Under the pieces are notes generated by a model. It saw only the letters and a program-made list of their open reading frames with translations. It did not search any database and was not told where the DNA came from. A DNA stretch of 64,000 nucleotides from Clostridia bacterium (GTDB lineage: Bacteria > Bacillota > Clostridia > Oscillospirales > Acutalibacteraceae): the NCBI GenBank assembly GCA_017428085.1, contig JAFRRP010000023.1, forward strand, positions 29,160-93,159, written 5' to 3'. Positions 24,859 through 32,577 of the stretch are shown here, piece by piece. Each line of letters starts with the position of its first letter. Positions within the stretch are counted from its first letter, which is position 1. Made by a program: the position numbers and the translations under genes.

Positions 24859-27252
24859 ATGTCTTATCAGGTCATCAAGAGAGACGGTAAAATCACCGAA
24901 TTCGACATCAAGAAGATCACCGCCGCCATCACGCAGGCGTTTGAAGCCCAGAACAAGGAGTATCACCCCGGCGTGATCGATTTTCTGGCGCTGAAGGTCA
25001 CCGCCGACTTCGAGCCCAAGATCAAGGACGGGCTGATCGCGGTGGAAGATATCCAGGACTCCGTGGAATCCGTGCTGGTGCAGGCGGGCTACGCCGATAT
25101 CGCCAAGGCGTACATCCTTTACCGGAAAAACCGCGAAAAGATCCGCAACATGAAATCCACCATCCTCGACTACAAGGAGATCGTGGACAACTACGTGAAG
25201 GTCAACGACTGGCGCGTCAAGGAGAACTCCACGGTCACCTATTCCGTGGGCGGCCTGATCCTCAGCAACTCCGGCGCCATCACCGCAAACTACTGGCTTT
25301 CCGAGATCTACGACGAGGAGATCGCCAACGCCCACAAAAACGCGGATATCCATCTGCACGACCTTTCCATGCTGACGGGCTACTGCGCGGGCTGGTCCCT
25401 GAAGCAGCTCATCGAAGAGGGCCTCGGCGGCGTGACCGGCAAGATCACCTCCGCCCCCGCCAAGCATCTGGCCACCCTTTGCAACCAGATGGTCAACTTC
25501 CTCGGCATCATGCAGAACGAATGGGCGGGCGCGCAGGCGTTCTCTTCCTTCGACACCTATCTGGCCCCCTTCGTGAAGGCGGATCACCTGACCTATCCCG
25601 AGGTCAAAAAGTGCATCGAGTCCTTCATTTTCGGCGTGAACACGCCCAGCCGCTGGGGCACGCAGGCGCCCTTCAGCAACATCACGCTGGACTGGACCGT
25701 CCCCGCCGACCTTGCCGTAAAGCCCGCCATCGTGGGCGGCAAGCCGCAGGATTTCACCTACGGCGACTGCAAGGAAGAGATGGACATGGTGAACAAGGCC
25801 TTCATCGAGACCATGATCGAGGGCGACGCCAACGGCCGCGGCTTCCAGTACCCCATCCCCACCTACTCCATCACCAAGGATTTCGACTGGTCGGAAACCG
25901 AAAACAACAAGCTGCTGTTTGAAATGACCAGCAAATACGGCACGCCCTACTTCTCCAACTACGTCAACTCTGACATGGAGCCCAGCGACATCCGCAGCAT
26001 GTGCTGCCGCCTGCGCCTGGACCTGCGCGAGCTGCGCAAAAAGACCGGCGGCTTCTTCGGCAGCGGCGAATCCACCGGCTCCGTGGGCGTGGTGACCATC
26101 AACATGCCCCGCATCGCGTACCTTGCCAAGGACGAGGCGGACTTCTTCGCCCGGCTCGACAAGCTGATGGACCTTTCCGCCCGTTCCCTGAAGGTAAAGC
26201 GCACCATCATCACCAAGCTCCTGGACGAGGGCCTGTACCCCTACACCAAGCGGTACCTGGGCACCTTTGAGAACCACTTCTCCACCATCGGCCTGATCGG
26301 CATGAACGAGGTGGGCCTGAACGCCAACTGGCTGCGCATGGATATGACGCACCCGGAGACGCAGGATTTCACCATCAAGACGCTGAACCACATGCGCGAG
26401 CGCCTGTCCGACTATCAGGAGCAGTACGGCGACCTGTACAATCTGGAAGCAACCCCGGCGGAATCCACCACCTACCGCTTCGCCAAGCACGACAAGGCCC
26501 GCTATCCGGATATCATCACCGCCAACATGAACGGCACGCCCTACTACACCAACTCCTCCCATCTGCCCGTGGGCTACACGGAGGACGTGTTCAGCGCGCT
26601 GGATATCCAGGACGAGCTGCAGACGCTGTACACCTCCGGCACCGTGTTCCACGCCTTCTTAGGCGAGAAGCTGCCGGACTGGAAGGCGGCCGCCACGCTG
26701 GTGCGAAAGATCGCGGACAACTACAAGCTGCCCTATTACACCCTGTCCCCCACCTATTCCGTCTGCCGCGACCACGGCTATCTGAACGGCGAGCAGTTCA
26801 CCTGCCCCTACTGCGGCAAGGAGACCGAGGTCTACTCCCGCATCACCGGCTACTACCGCCCGGTACAGAACTGGAACGACGGCAAGGCGCAGGAATACAA
26901 AGACCGTAAGCTGTACGACATCAGCCGTTCCGTGCTGAAAAAGAGCCACGCCGTCGACGCGCCCGCCGCACAGGAGGACTACACCGTCAACGACGAGGTG
27001 AAGGAGCCCGGCGTCGTGCTGTTCGCCACGGAGACCTGCCCCAACTGCAAGCTGGCGGGCTCCTGGCTGGATAAGGCCGGTATCCCCTACGTCAAGAAGT
27101 ACGTCAGCCAGAACGAGGAGGAGGCCAAAGCGCTGGGGCTGCGTCAGGCGCCCACGCTGGTGGTGCCCGTCGGCGACGGAGTGGAGCTGTTCAGCGGCGT
27201 CGCCAATATCAAAAAATATATCGATTCCGTCAAGGCCCAGGCGGCGGGATGA
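24859..27252 (+). CDS. nrdD: Anaerobic ribonucleoside-triphosphate reductase with C-terminal thioredoxin-fold domain
   Basis: 797 residues. Reduces NTPs to dNTPs in anaerobes by a glycyl radical. Order: N-terminal ATP cone (VIKRDGKITEFDIKKI, 1-~95) for allosteric control; ten-stranded barrel; zinc site Cys residues with CPYCGKE (~655); glycyl-radical loop RITGYYRPVQNW (~667). After the usual end there is a glutaredoxin/thioredoxin-like domain (~710-797) with CPNC and a cis-Pro region (QAPTLVVP), which could supply reductant in cis. The ATG at 24859 follows GGAAGGG; no upstream ATG is available. Expressed from its own NrdR-type promoter, downstream of nrdG. Confidence 0.95.
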   Translation: MSYQVIKRDGKITEFDIKKITAAITQAFEAQNKEYHPGVIDFLALKVTADFEPKIKDGLIAVEDIQDSVESVLVQAGYADIAKAYILYRKNREKIRNMKSTILDYKEIVDNYVKVNDWRVKENSTVTYSVGGLILSNSGAITANYWLSEIYDEEIANAHKNADIHLHDLSMLTGYCAGWSLKQLIEEGLGGVTGKITSAPAKHLATLCNQMVNFLGIMQNEWAGAQAFSSFDTYLAPFVKADHLTYPEVKKCIESFIFGVNTPSRWGTQAPFSNITLDWTVPADLAVKPAIVGGKPQDFTYGDCKEEMDMVNKAFIETMIEGDANGRGFQYPIPTYSITKDFDWSETENNKLLFEMTSKYGTPYFSNYVNSDMEPSDIRSMCCRLRLDLRELRKKTGGFFGSGESTGSVGVVTINMPRIAYLAKDEADFFARLDKLMDLSARSLKVKRTIITKLLDEGLYPYTKRYLGTFENHFSTIGLIGMNEVGLNANWLRMDMTHPETQDFTIKTLNHMRERLSDYQEQYGDLYNLEATPAESTTYRFAKHDKARYPDIITANMNGTPYYTNSSHLPVGYTEDVFSALDIQDELQTLYTSGTVFHAFLGEKLPDWKAAATLVRKIADNYKLPYYTLSPTYSVCRDHGYLNGEQFTCPYCGKETEVYSRITGYYRPVQNWNDGKAQEYKDRKLYDISRSVLKKSHAVDAPAAQEDYTVNDEVKEPGVVLFATETCPNCKLAGSWLDKAGIPYVKKYVSQNEEEAKALGLRQAPTLVVPVGDGVELFSGVANIKKYIDSVKAQAAG

Positions 27253-27254
27253 AC

Positions 27255-27324
27255 AGGTTTGAGATGACAGGTATGAGGTTTGAGGAAAAAACCTCTCACA
27301 CCTGAAACCTCACACCTCACACCT
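27255..27324. repeat. Heptamer array locus H2 (AGGTxTG-type units, inverted pair)
   Basis: Left arm: four units AGGTTTG, AGATGAC, AGGTATG, AGGTTTG (27255-27282) then AGG. After six A the right arm carries the inverse of AGGTGTG, AGGTGTG, AGGTTTC, AGGTGTG (27297-27324). The arms can fold into one long imperfect hairpin. It starts 2 bp after the nrdD stop codon and may also act as a 3' stabiliser. Confidence 0.75.
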
Positions 27325-27397
27325 TTCAACAACCCCTTCTCTGAACACATAAAAATCCCTTTCTTCGCGTATGATGACCGAAGAGGGGGATTTTTTC

Positions 27398-28303
27398 ATG
27401 TTCATCCATATCCGATTGAAGACGGCCGTTTCGCTGCTGTGCGCGGGGGTATTGGTGCTGCTGACCGCAGTTTCGCTGCCCGCGGCGCTGCGGGGAAAGG
27501 CGGATGAAACGCCGCGGCGACCCGCGGACGGAGCGTCTGAACAAGCGGCGGAGGGAACGCCGGTGGACGTGCCGATCCTGATGTACCACAGCGTATGCGT
27601 CAACGACAGGGTCCGTTCCGACTACTACATCACCCCGGAAAAATTCGAGGGCGATCTGCAATACCTGAAACACAACGGCTACACCGCCGTGTTCATCAGC
27701 GAGCTGGCGGACTACGCCGAAGGAAAAGGCGAGCTGCCGGAAAAACCGGTCGCGCTGACCTTTGACGACGGCTATTACAACTGGCTGACCGACGTGCTGC
27801 CGCTGCTGGAACGGTATGATATGAAGGGCACCTTCAACGTGGTGGGCGCTTACGCGGAAAAAGAGGCGCAGGCGGAGGTCCGATCCCCCGCCTATTCCTA
27901 TCTGACATGGGAAGAGATCAAAACGCTGGCGGAAAGCGGGCGGGCGGAGATCGGCAGCCACACGTGGGACATGCACGAGCTGGGCGCGCGGCGGGGCTGC
28001 AAAAAAATGAAGGGAGAGGCCGCCGGCCACTACGCCGAAGCGCTGACCGAAGACCTCTCCCGGCTGCAAACCGCCTTAAAAGAGAACTGTGATATTTCGC
28101 CCGCGACTTTCGCCTACCCCTACGGGGAGATCAGCAAAGAATCCGTGCCGGTGCTGCAAAAGCTGGGCTTTCGCGCGGCGCTGACCTGCGACGAACGCGT
28201 CAACAAGCTCGTACGCGACCCAAGCGTTTTGTTCTCACTGGGCCGCGTCAACCGGGCGTCCCGCTGGTCCACCGAGGCGTTCATGGGGAAATACGGCTTG
28301 TAG
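27398..28303 (+). CDS. Secreted or membrane-anchored polysaccharide deacetylase (NodB domain)
   Basis: 301 residues. The N-terminal hydrophobic segment (~8-30) is a signal or anchor. The NodB domain follows: MYHSV (~62), the metal-binding and catalytic TFDDGYYNW motif (~118), the GSHTWDMHEL motif with the metal His pair (~185), and FAYPYGE (~231). Such enzymes remove N-acetyl groups from peptidoglycan or other N-acetylglucosamine polymers outside the cell. The ATG at 27398 is preferred because AGGGGG lies at good spacing; one 9 codons earlier has no ribosome site. Its TAG stop is part of the GTAG foot of repeat element R2. Confidence 0.88.
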   Translation: MFIHIRLKTAVSLLCAGVLVLLTAVSLPAALRGKADETPRRPADGASEQAAEGTPVDVPILMYHSVCVNDRVRSDYYITPEKFEGDLQYLKHNGYTAVFISELADYAEGKGELPEKPVALTFDDGYYNWLTDVLPLLERYDMKGTFNVVGAYAEKEAQAEVRSPAYSYLTWEEIKTLAESGRAEIGSHTWDMHELGARRGCKKMKGEAAGHYAEALTEDLSRLQTALKENCDISPATFAYPYGEISKESVPVLQKLGFRAALTCDERVNKLVRDPSVLFSLGRVNRASRWSTEAFMGKYGL

Positions 28304-28406
28304 CACGGAGCCTCAGCTCCGTTATTATAATCCAAGCCCGCAAGGGCTTCCGTATTTTAACTCTCAACTCTTAACTCTATTTTACGGAGCTGAGGCTCCG
28401 TGCTAC
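28300..28406. repeat. REP-doublet element R2, with nested heptamer units
   Basis: Left end GTAGC then hairpin ACGGAGC / GCTCCGT with loop CTCA; right end the exact inverse, ending GCTAC. Interior ~60 bp holds an AAGCCC/GGGCTT hairpin and a heptamer array AACTCTC, AACTCTT, AACTCT (28359-28378). The left GTAG supplies the TAG stop of the deacetylase gene; the right end is 12 bp from the stop of the convergent phosphoesterase gene. Confidence 0.85.
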
Positions 28407-28418
28407 GGGATGCGCAGG

Positions 28419-29903
28419 TTACGCGGGGATAAAATGGTGCGCCACCGTGGCGTTTCCCGCCCCGTCGACGGTGATGACGGTGCCGCCGTTCAGCTCCGGC
28501 TCCCAGTAGCAGCCGGGGCCCATCTTCAGCGCGTAAGTCAGGCGCACGCCCTGATACGGGATGGAATAATCGCAGACGTGGTCATGGCCACAGAGCACGT
28601 TTTTCGTGCTGCCCTTCTCCCTGATGAGATCGAAGAAGCCGTTGCTCTGCGGCGCCCAGCCGCCGAATTCGTGGCGCACGCCGAAGGAGGTTGCCGCGTA
28701 TTCTCCGGTATAGGGCGCGTCGTGGTTGGATTCCCAGTCGGCCACGCCGGTGGCGGTCTCCCACGCGGTCTTGTACTCGTACAGCGGGATGTGGAAGATC
28801 ACGGTGCTTTCCACGGGCTTGCCGACCGTGGCAGTAATGCCGTCCAGCGCCCAGGTATACCAGTCGAACTGGTTGGGCCACAGGTGGTCGTAATTGTCGT
28901 TGCCGACCGGGCCGTTGATGCTGTTTTCCTCCTCGATGTTGCTGTGGGTATCCATCAGGAACAGCGTGTGGACGATCTCGCCGTTCTGCGTGATATTGAC
29001 GATGTAGTTGCCGTAGCCCATGCCCTTCGGGCCGAACCGGAACAGGCAGTGCCGGGCCTTTGCCAGCTTGTAGGCGCACCAGAACTCGCTGGGGCAGCCC
29101 TGCCCGTCGTGGTTGCCCATCACCGGCGCCCACGGGATACCGTAGGATTCCAGCAGCTTGATCAGCTCCAGATAGGCGTAGCTGGACCAGGCGTTGTCGC
29201 CGGTCAGGGTGATGAGATCGGGTTTGACCTCTTCGACCAGCCGGTCGGTATAGGCCTTCACCTGCGCGCCGGCTTCCCCCATCGCCTCATCCGAATTCAG
29301 CTGGATATCCGCCAGGTTCAGGATCACGAAATCCCTGTCGGGGTCCTTTTCCAGCTCCGCGCAGTCTTCACGGGAAAAGGGCTGCTCCGCGCTCCAGTCT
29401 TCAAAATATTTGTCCTCGTTCCATGTGCCCAGCGGGAAAATATTGACCACGTACGGCGCGGTGACGGCAAAGCTGACCGCCAGCCCCGCCGCGATCAGCA
29501 GCACGCACAGCAGGGGCTTCCACACAAAGGCCTCGCCGGAGCGTTTGCGGATCAGCCGCAGCAGGATCAGCCAGAAAACGCCGTGCAGCACGGTGTTGAC
29601 CAACACGCTGACCCAGGGAAGGCCGCCGCGGAAGATCGCGTTGTTGACCAGTACCGTGACGCCCAGCAGCGCGACCACGTAGACCGCCGTTCCGATCAAC
29701 GCGGGCCGGAAGGGTTTTTCCTTTCCCCCGGCGGTGAACAGCGCCAGGAACAGCAAAAGGGCTGCCGCCGCCAGCGCGGCGACGCACACCGCGTACAGCG
29801 GCACGATCCATTTGATATAGACGATGGGGTAAACGCAGCCCATCGCCAGCGCCAGCACGGACGCGATCAGGGCGAGCGCCCTGACTCTTTTCCCGTCTTT
29901 CAT
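28419..29903 (-). CDS. Membrane-anchored calcineurin-like metallophosphoesterase
   Basis: 494 residues. Four or five transmembrane helices fill the first ~170 residues. The rest is a metallophosphatase domain with the standard metal-binding blocks: LADIQLN (~198), LTGDNAWSS (~237), MGNHDGQG (~262), IFHIPLYE (~370) and LCGHDHVCDY (~445). The catalytic domain is probably outside the membrane, acting on phosphoesters of envelope material or nucleotides; the substrate is unknown. ATG at 29903 with GGGAGG upstream. It lies 58 bp downstream of the cupin gene on the same strand, behind a terminator. Confidence 0.88.
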   Translation of the reverse strand: MKDGKRVRALALIASVLALAMGCVYPIVYIKWIVPLYAVCVAALAAAALLLFLALFTAGGKEKPFRPALIGTAVYVVALLGVTVLVNNAIFRGGLPWVSVLVNTVLHGVFWLILLRLIRKRSGEAFVWKPLLCVLLIAAGLAVSFAVTAPYVVNIFPLGTWNEDKYFEDWSAEQPFSREDCAELEKDPDRDFVILNLADIQLNSDEAMGEAGAQVKAYTDRLVEEVKPDLITLTGDNAWSSYAYLELIKLLESYGIPWAPVMGNHDGQGCPSEFWCAYKLAKARHCLFRFGPKGMGYGNYIVNITQNGEIVHTLFLMDTHSNIEEENSINGPVGNDNYDHLWPNQFDWYTWALDGITATVGKPVESTVIFHIPLYEYKTAWETATGVADWESNHDAPYTGEYAATSFGVRHEFGGWAPQSNGFFDLIREKGSTKNVLCGHDHVCDYSIPYQGVRLTYALKMGPGCYWEPELNGGTVITVDGAGNATVAHHFIPA

Positions 29904-29916
29904 AACGATCCTCCCT

Positions 29917-29952
29917 GAAAAATCGATATGGATCCCGGCTTCCTTGGGATCC
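29917..29952 (-). terminator. Terminator of the cupin gene
   Basis: Minus-strand stem GGATCCC / GGGATCC with a 9-nt loop, followed within 10 nt by a T5 run. Confidence 0.6.
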
Positions 29953-29961
29953 GTATTTACT

Positions 29962-30312
29962 TTACATCGTCAGGATGACCGCGACCACGGTCAGCGTGCC
30001 GCTTTCCTCCCGGTTGGCGATGGAATGCGCTTCCCCGTTGCGGCAGATACAGCTGTCGCCGGGATACAGCTTCACGACCGTACCGTTGTCGTCGTAGGTA
30101 GCCACGCCCTGGATGACGTAGAAGACCTCCTCCTCGTTCTCGTGGACGTGCTTGCCGATGGAGCAGCCGGGCTCCAGCGTCAGCGTGGCAAACAGCCGCG
30201 CCTTGCCGTCGTACTCGCCCTTGTCGAGGAAGTCCTTGCAGATCACCTGTCCGTCGCCGCCGCGCATGGCGACCCGGACGTTTTCTTTCATGTCTTTGGA
30301 TGATTTGACCAT
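29962..30312 (-). CDS. Small single-domain cupin protein
   Basis: 116 residues forming one beta-barrel. Cupin motif 1 is PGCSIGKHVHENEEEVFYVIQG (His, His and Glu for metal binding); motif 2 is YPGDSCICRNGEAHSIAN (conserved His). Typical of stand-alone cupins that bind a metal and a small ligand or act as isomerases or dioxygenases; no specific activity can be assigned. ATG at 30312, 8 nt after GGAGG, with a TTGACT-16-TATAAT promoter 35 bp upstream. Monocistronic. Confidence 0.85.
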   Translation of the reverse strand: MVKSSKDMKENVRVAMRGGDGQVICKDFLDKGEYDGKARLFATLTLEPGCSIGKHVHENEEEVFYVIQGVATYDDNGTVVKLYPGDSCICRNGEAHSIANREESGTLTVVAVILTM

Positions 30313-30346
30313 ATTCCATTCCTCCGTTTTTTTTCAATGCACCTTC

Positions 30347-30374
30347 ATTATATCCGATTCCCGGAAAAAGTCAA
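30347..30374 (-). promoter_or_regulatory. Promoter of the cupin gene
   Basis: Minus strand TTGACT (30369-30374), 16-bp spacer, perfect TATAAT (30347-30352). Confidence 0.75.
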
Positions 30375-30507
30375 TGCGCCAACGCGGATCGACCGCGGCA
30401 TATGCACAGACGCATCCGATTAATTTGGGGGTTTTAAACTGGTGTCCTGAGAGTTCTCTGCGATGCTTCGCATTGCCCCGACAAATCCCTTTTTTCCGCA
30501 AAAACAC

Positions 30508-30536
30508 TTGCATTTTTCAGACGCGTTTGATACAAT
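30508..30536 (+). promoter_or_regulatory. Promoter of the DMT protein gene
   Basis: TTGCAT (30508-30513), 17-bp spacer, TACAAT (30531-30536). The 305-bp gap between the divergent genes also contains a GATGC/GCATT-type small hairpin near 30458-30475, otherwise nothing recognisable. Confidence 0.7.
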
Positions 30537-30617
30537 AGCATCCGAAATATGGTTTGAGCACCTTCCGTACACAAAGGCTTTTTGTGTGCGGATTTTTCGT
30601 TAAGGAGGAAAACTTTT

Positions 30618-31043
30618 ATGTGGGCAACCGTCTATCCGATCCTGATCATCGTCGGGTCCAATGTACTGTACAACGTGGTCACCAAAAATACGCCGGAGAA
30701 GGTCAACGCCTTCGCGTCGCTGGCTGTCACCTACGCCGTCGGCGCGGCGGCGTCCTTCGTCATCTTTTTTGCCACAACCAAAGAGAAACATTTTTTCGCC
30801 GCGCTGCGGGACGCCAACTGGACCGCCTTCGCGCTGGGGGTGGTGATCGTGGGGCTGGAGGCGGGTTACATCCTCGCCTACCGCAACGGCTGGAAAATGA
30901 ACGTGCTGTCCGTCACCGCCAACATCATTCTGGCCATCGCGCTGATCGTCGTGTCGCTGGTATTCTACAAAGAGCCTATCACGCTGAAGCAGCTCGCCGG
31001 CGTCGCGCTGTGCATCGGCGGGCTGGCGCTGATCAGTTTGTGA
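30618..31043 (+). CDS. Single-domain DMT/EamA-type membrane transporter
   Basis: 141 residues with four or five transmembrane helices and an ending (FYKEPITLKQLAGVALCIGGLALI) typical of one EamA half. Full EamA carriers have two such halves, so this one must dimerise, like small multidrug resistance proteins. Substrate unknown (metabolite or drug efflux). ATG at 30618 follows AAGGAGG with 10-nt spacing. It lies 80 bp upstream of the second ECF sigma gene on the same strand, but a separate sigma-gene promoter is possible. Confidence 0.8.
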   Translation: MWATVYPILIIVGSNVLYNVVTKNTPEKVNAFASLAVTYAVGAAASFVIFFATTKEKHFFAALRDANWTAFALGVVIVGLEAGYILAYRNGWKMNVLSVTANIILAIALIVVSLVFYKEPITLKQLAGVALCIGGLALISL

Positions 31044-31122
31044 AAAAATACTGTAAGTTTTTCCGCGTTTTTTTTCACAAAGAGATGAAAGGAATCGATC
31101 CTTTCGGAAAGGGAAGCAGGGT

Positions 31123-31665
31123 ATGGACCACGGTGCGGAATACTACCGCCGGTTTTTGGGCGGCGACAAAGAAGCCCTGACGGCGATCATCCGGGAATAT
31201 AAGGACGGGCTGACGTTTTTTCTCTGCGGATTTACCGGCGACCTGACCGCCGCCGAAGAGCTGACGCAGGAGACCTTCGTCCGGCTGTACGTCAAAAAAC
31301 CGCGGTTTTCCGGGCGGTCGCAGTTTAAAACGTGGTTGTACGGGATCGGGCGGAATACTGCGCGCGAATACTGCCGCCGGTCAAAACAGACGGAGCCGCT
31401 GCCGGAGGGGTGGGACGCGCCGGACGAGACTGCGGACCCGGCGCTGGCGTATTTCCGCGAGGAGAAAAACCGCGCCGTCCACCGGGTCATGCGGCGGCTG
31501 AAGCCGGAATACCGGCAGATTCTCTGGTTGTCGTACTTTGAAGCGCTGGACAGAACAGAGATCGCCGCGATCCTGAAAAAGAGCGTCAACAGCGTGGACG
31601 TGCTGCTGCACCGCGCCAGAAAAGCCCTGCGGACCGAATGGGAGAAAGAAGGTTACAGCGAATGA
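31123..31665 (+). CDS. ECF RNA polymerase sigma factor
   Basis: 180 residues. Region 2 spans ~15-85 (ELTQETFVRLYVKKPRF, FKTWLYGIGRNTAREYCRR) and region 4 ~115-170 (LKPEYRQILWLSYFEALDRTEIAAILKKSVNSVDVLLHRARKAL in pieces). The ribosome site is modest (AGCAGGG). A TGTAAG element 66 bp upstream is comparable to the TGTAAC upstream of the other ECF gene. Its stop overlaps the partner gene start as ATGA. Sequence similarity to the first ECF factor is low beyond the family features, so they probably respond to different signals. Confidence 0.9.
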   Translation: MDHGAEYYRRFLGGDKEALTAIIREYKDGLTFFLCGFTGDLTAAEELTQETFVRLYVKKPRFSGRSQFKTWLYGIGRNTAREYCRRSKQTEPLPEGWDAPDETADPALAYFREEKNRAVHRVMRRLKPEYRQILWLSYFEALDRTEIAAILKKSVNSVDVLLHRARKALRTEWEKEGYSE

Positions 31666-32426
31666 AATCTTATCAGGAGATGGCCGAAGCGGTATTTCAG
31701 GAGGGAGACGCCCGCCTTGCTAACCATAAAAAAAGACGGAAAGCCGCCGTGACGGCAAGCGCCGTCTGTCTGGCCGCCGCCGTCTGTCTGGCTTTTGGCG
31801 GCTGGATGCGCCGCACGATCGTCGGAAAGACGCCGAAAAGCATATCCACGCCGGTTCCGTCCACCGAAGTGGCGATGGAACCGCAATCGACGACGGAAAG
31901 AACGGTCGATAATCCAACAGCGCCGGTGCCGACCGAGAAAAACGGCGCGATCACAAAATCAACAACGCAGCCGCCAACAGTCACCGCCGAACCCCGGCAG
32001 CAGGACGAACCGGTTTACGCCGAATCGCACGGAGGAAAGGAACCGCCGCCGGTCACAGAGAACCCCACCGCCCCGATGCCGACGGAATCCGCGCAGACAG
32101 AGCCCGCCGCCCCGTCGAACCCCTCCGGCGCGTCCAGCTACGTCAGCGGATGGGCCCGCTTTCCCCGTTGGCCGGGATACGAGGACAAATTCTGGGTGTA
32201 TTTTGACGGCAGGACCTACCGGTGTGATCCCTTTGCCGGACGGCCACTGGAAACCGGGGAATACCTGTGCGCGCTTTCAGACTGCCCCCACGATTTCGCC
32301 GACGAGGACGGCGCGGGCGTTTACGCCATGATGGAAAACGGCGCGCCTGTGCCGGTAAACACCGCGGTCGTGATCGTTTTCCCCGACGGCGGCAGTTACG
32401 CGATGATCCGCGAGGATACCGAATGA
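31662..32426 (+). CDS. Membrane-bound sigma-factor partner (probable anti-sigma factor)
   Basis: 254 residues. Cytoplasmic N-terminus of ~32 residues, one transmembrane helix (~34-54), a long Thr/Pro/Glu-rich linker (to ~175) and a short extracytoplasmic domain (~178-254) rich in Tyr, Trp and Cys (YRCDPF, CALSDCPHDF). Starts within the stop of the ECF gene (ATGA). Same topology as the partner at 22052 but a different sensor domain, which suggests a shared design with diverged inputs. The anti-sigma role is inferred from coupling and topology. Confidence 0.65.
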   Translation: MKSYQEMAEAVFQEGDARLANHKKRRKAAVTASAVCLAAAVCLAFGGWMRRTIVGKTPKSISTPVPSTEVAMEPQSTTERTVDNPTAPVPTEKNGAITKSTTQPPTVTAEPRQQDEPVYAESHGGKEPPPVTENPTAPMPTESAQTEPAAPSNPSGASSYVSGWARFPRWPGYEDKFWVYFDGRTYRCDPFAGRPLETGEYLCALSDCPHDFADEDGAGVYAMMENGAPVPVNTAVVIVFPDGGSYAMIREDTE

Positions 32427-32469
32427 CCACACCCGCCAATCGACTCTGACACATGACACACGCAGCAAC

Positions 32470-32540
32470 GCCGCCCCGCGATTCACCTCGCCGGGCGGCG
32501 TCACTACGAGAAATTGCATATTGCTGCATTTTCTCGTAGT
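32470..32540. other. Two hairpins between convergent genes
   Basis: First, GCCGCCC / GGGCGGC (32470-32476 and 32493-32499). Second, ACTACGAGAAA with its inverse TTTCTCGTAGT closing a ~16-nt loop that is itself partly palindromic around TTGCATATTGC (32503-32540). No T-run, so not typical intrinsic terminators; they may still end the two convergent transcripts. Confidence 0.5.
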
Positions 32541-32577
32541 AATCCTGTTTCGTTTCCGAAAAATGTCGGTGTTGACG

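Noticed and set aside
30380..30500. Possible riboswitch upstream of the DMT gene
   Set aside because: The small hairpins there match no class I recognise and lie upstream of the predicted promoter, so they would not be in the transcript.
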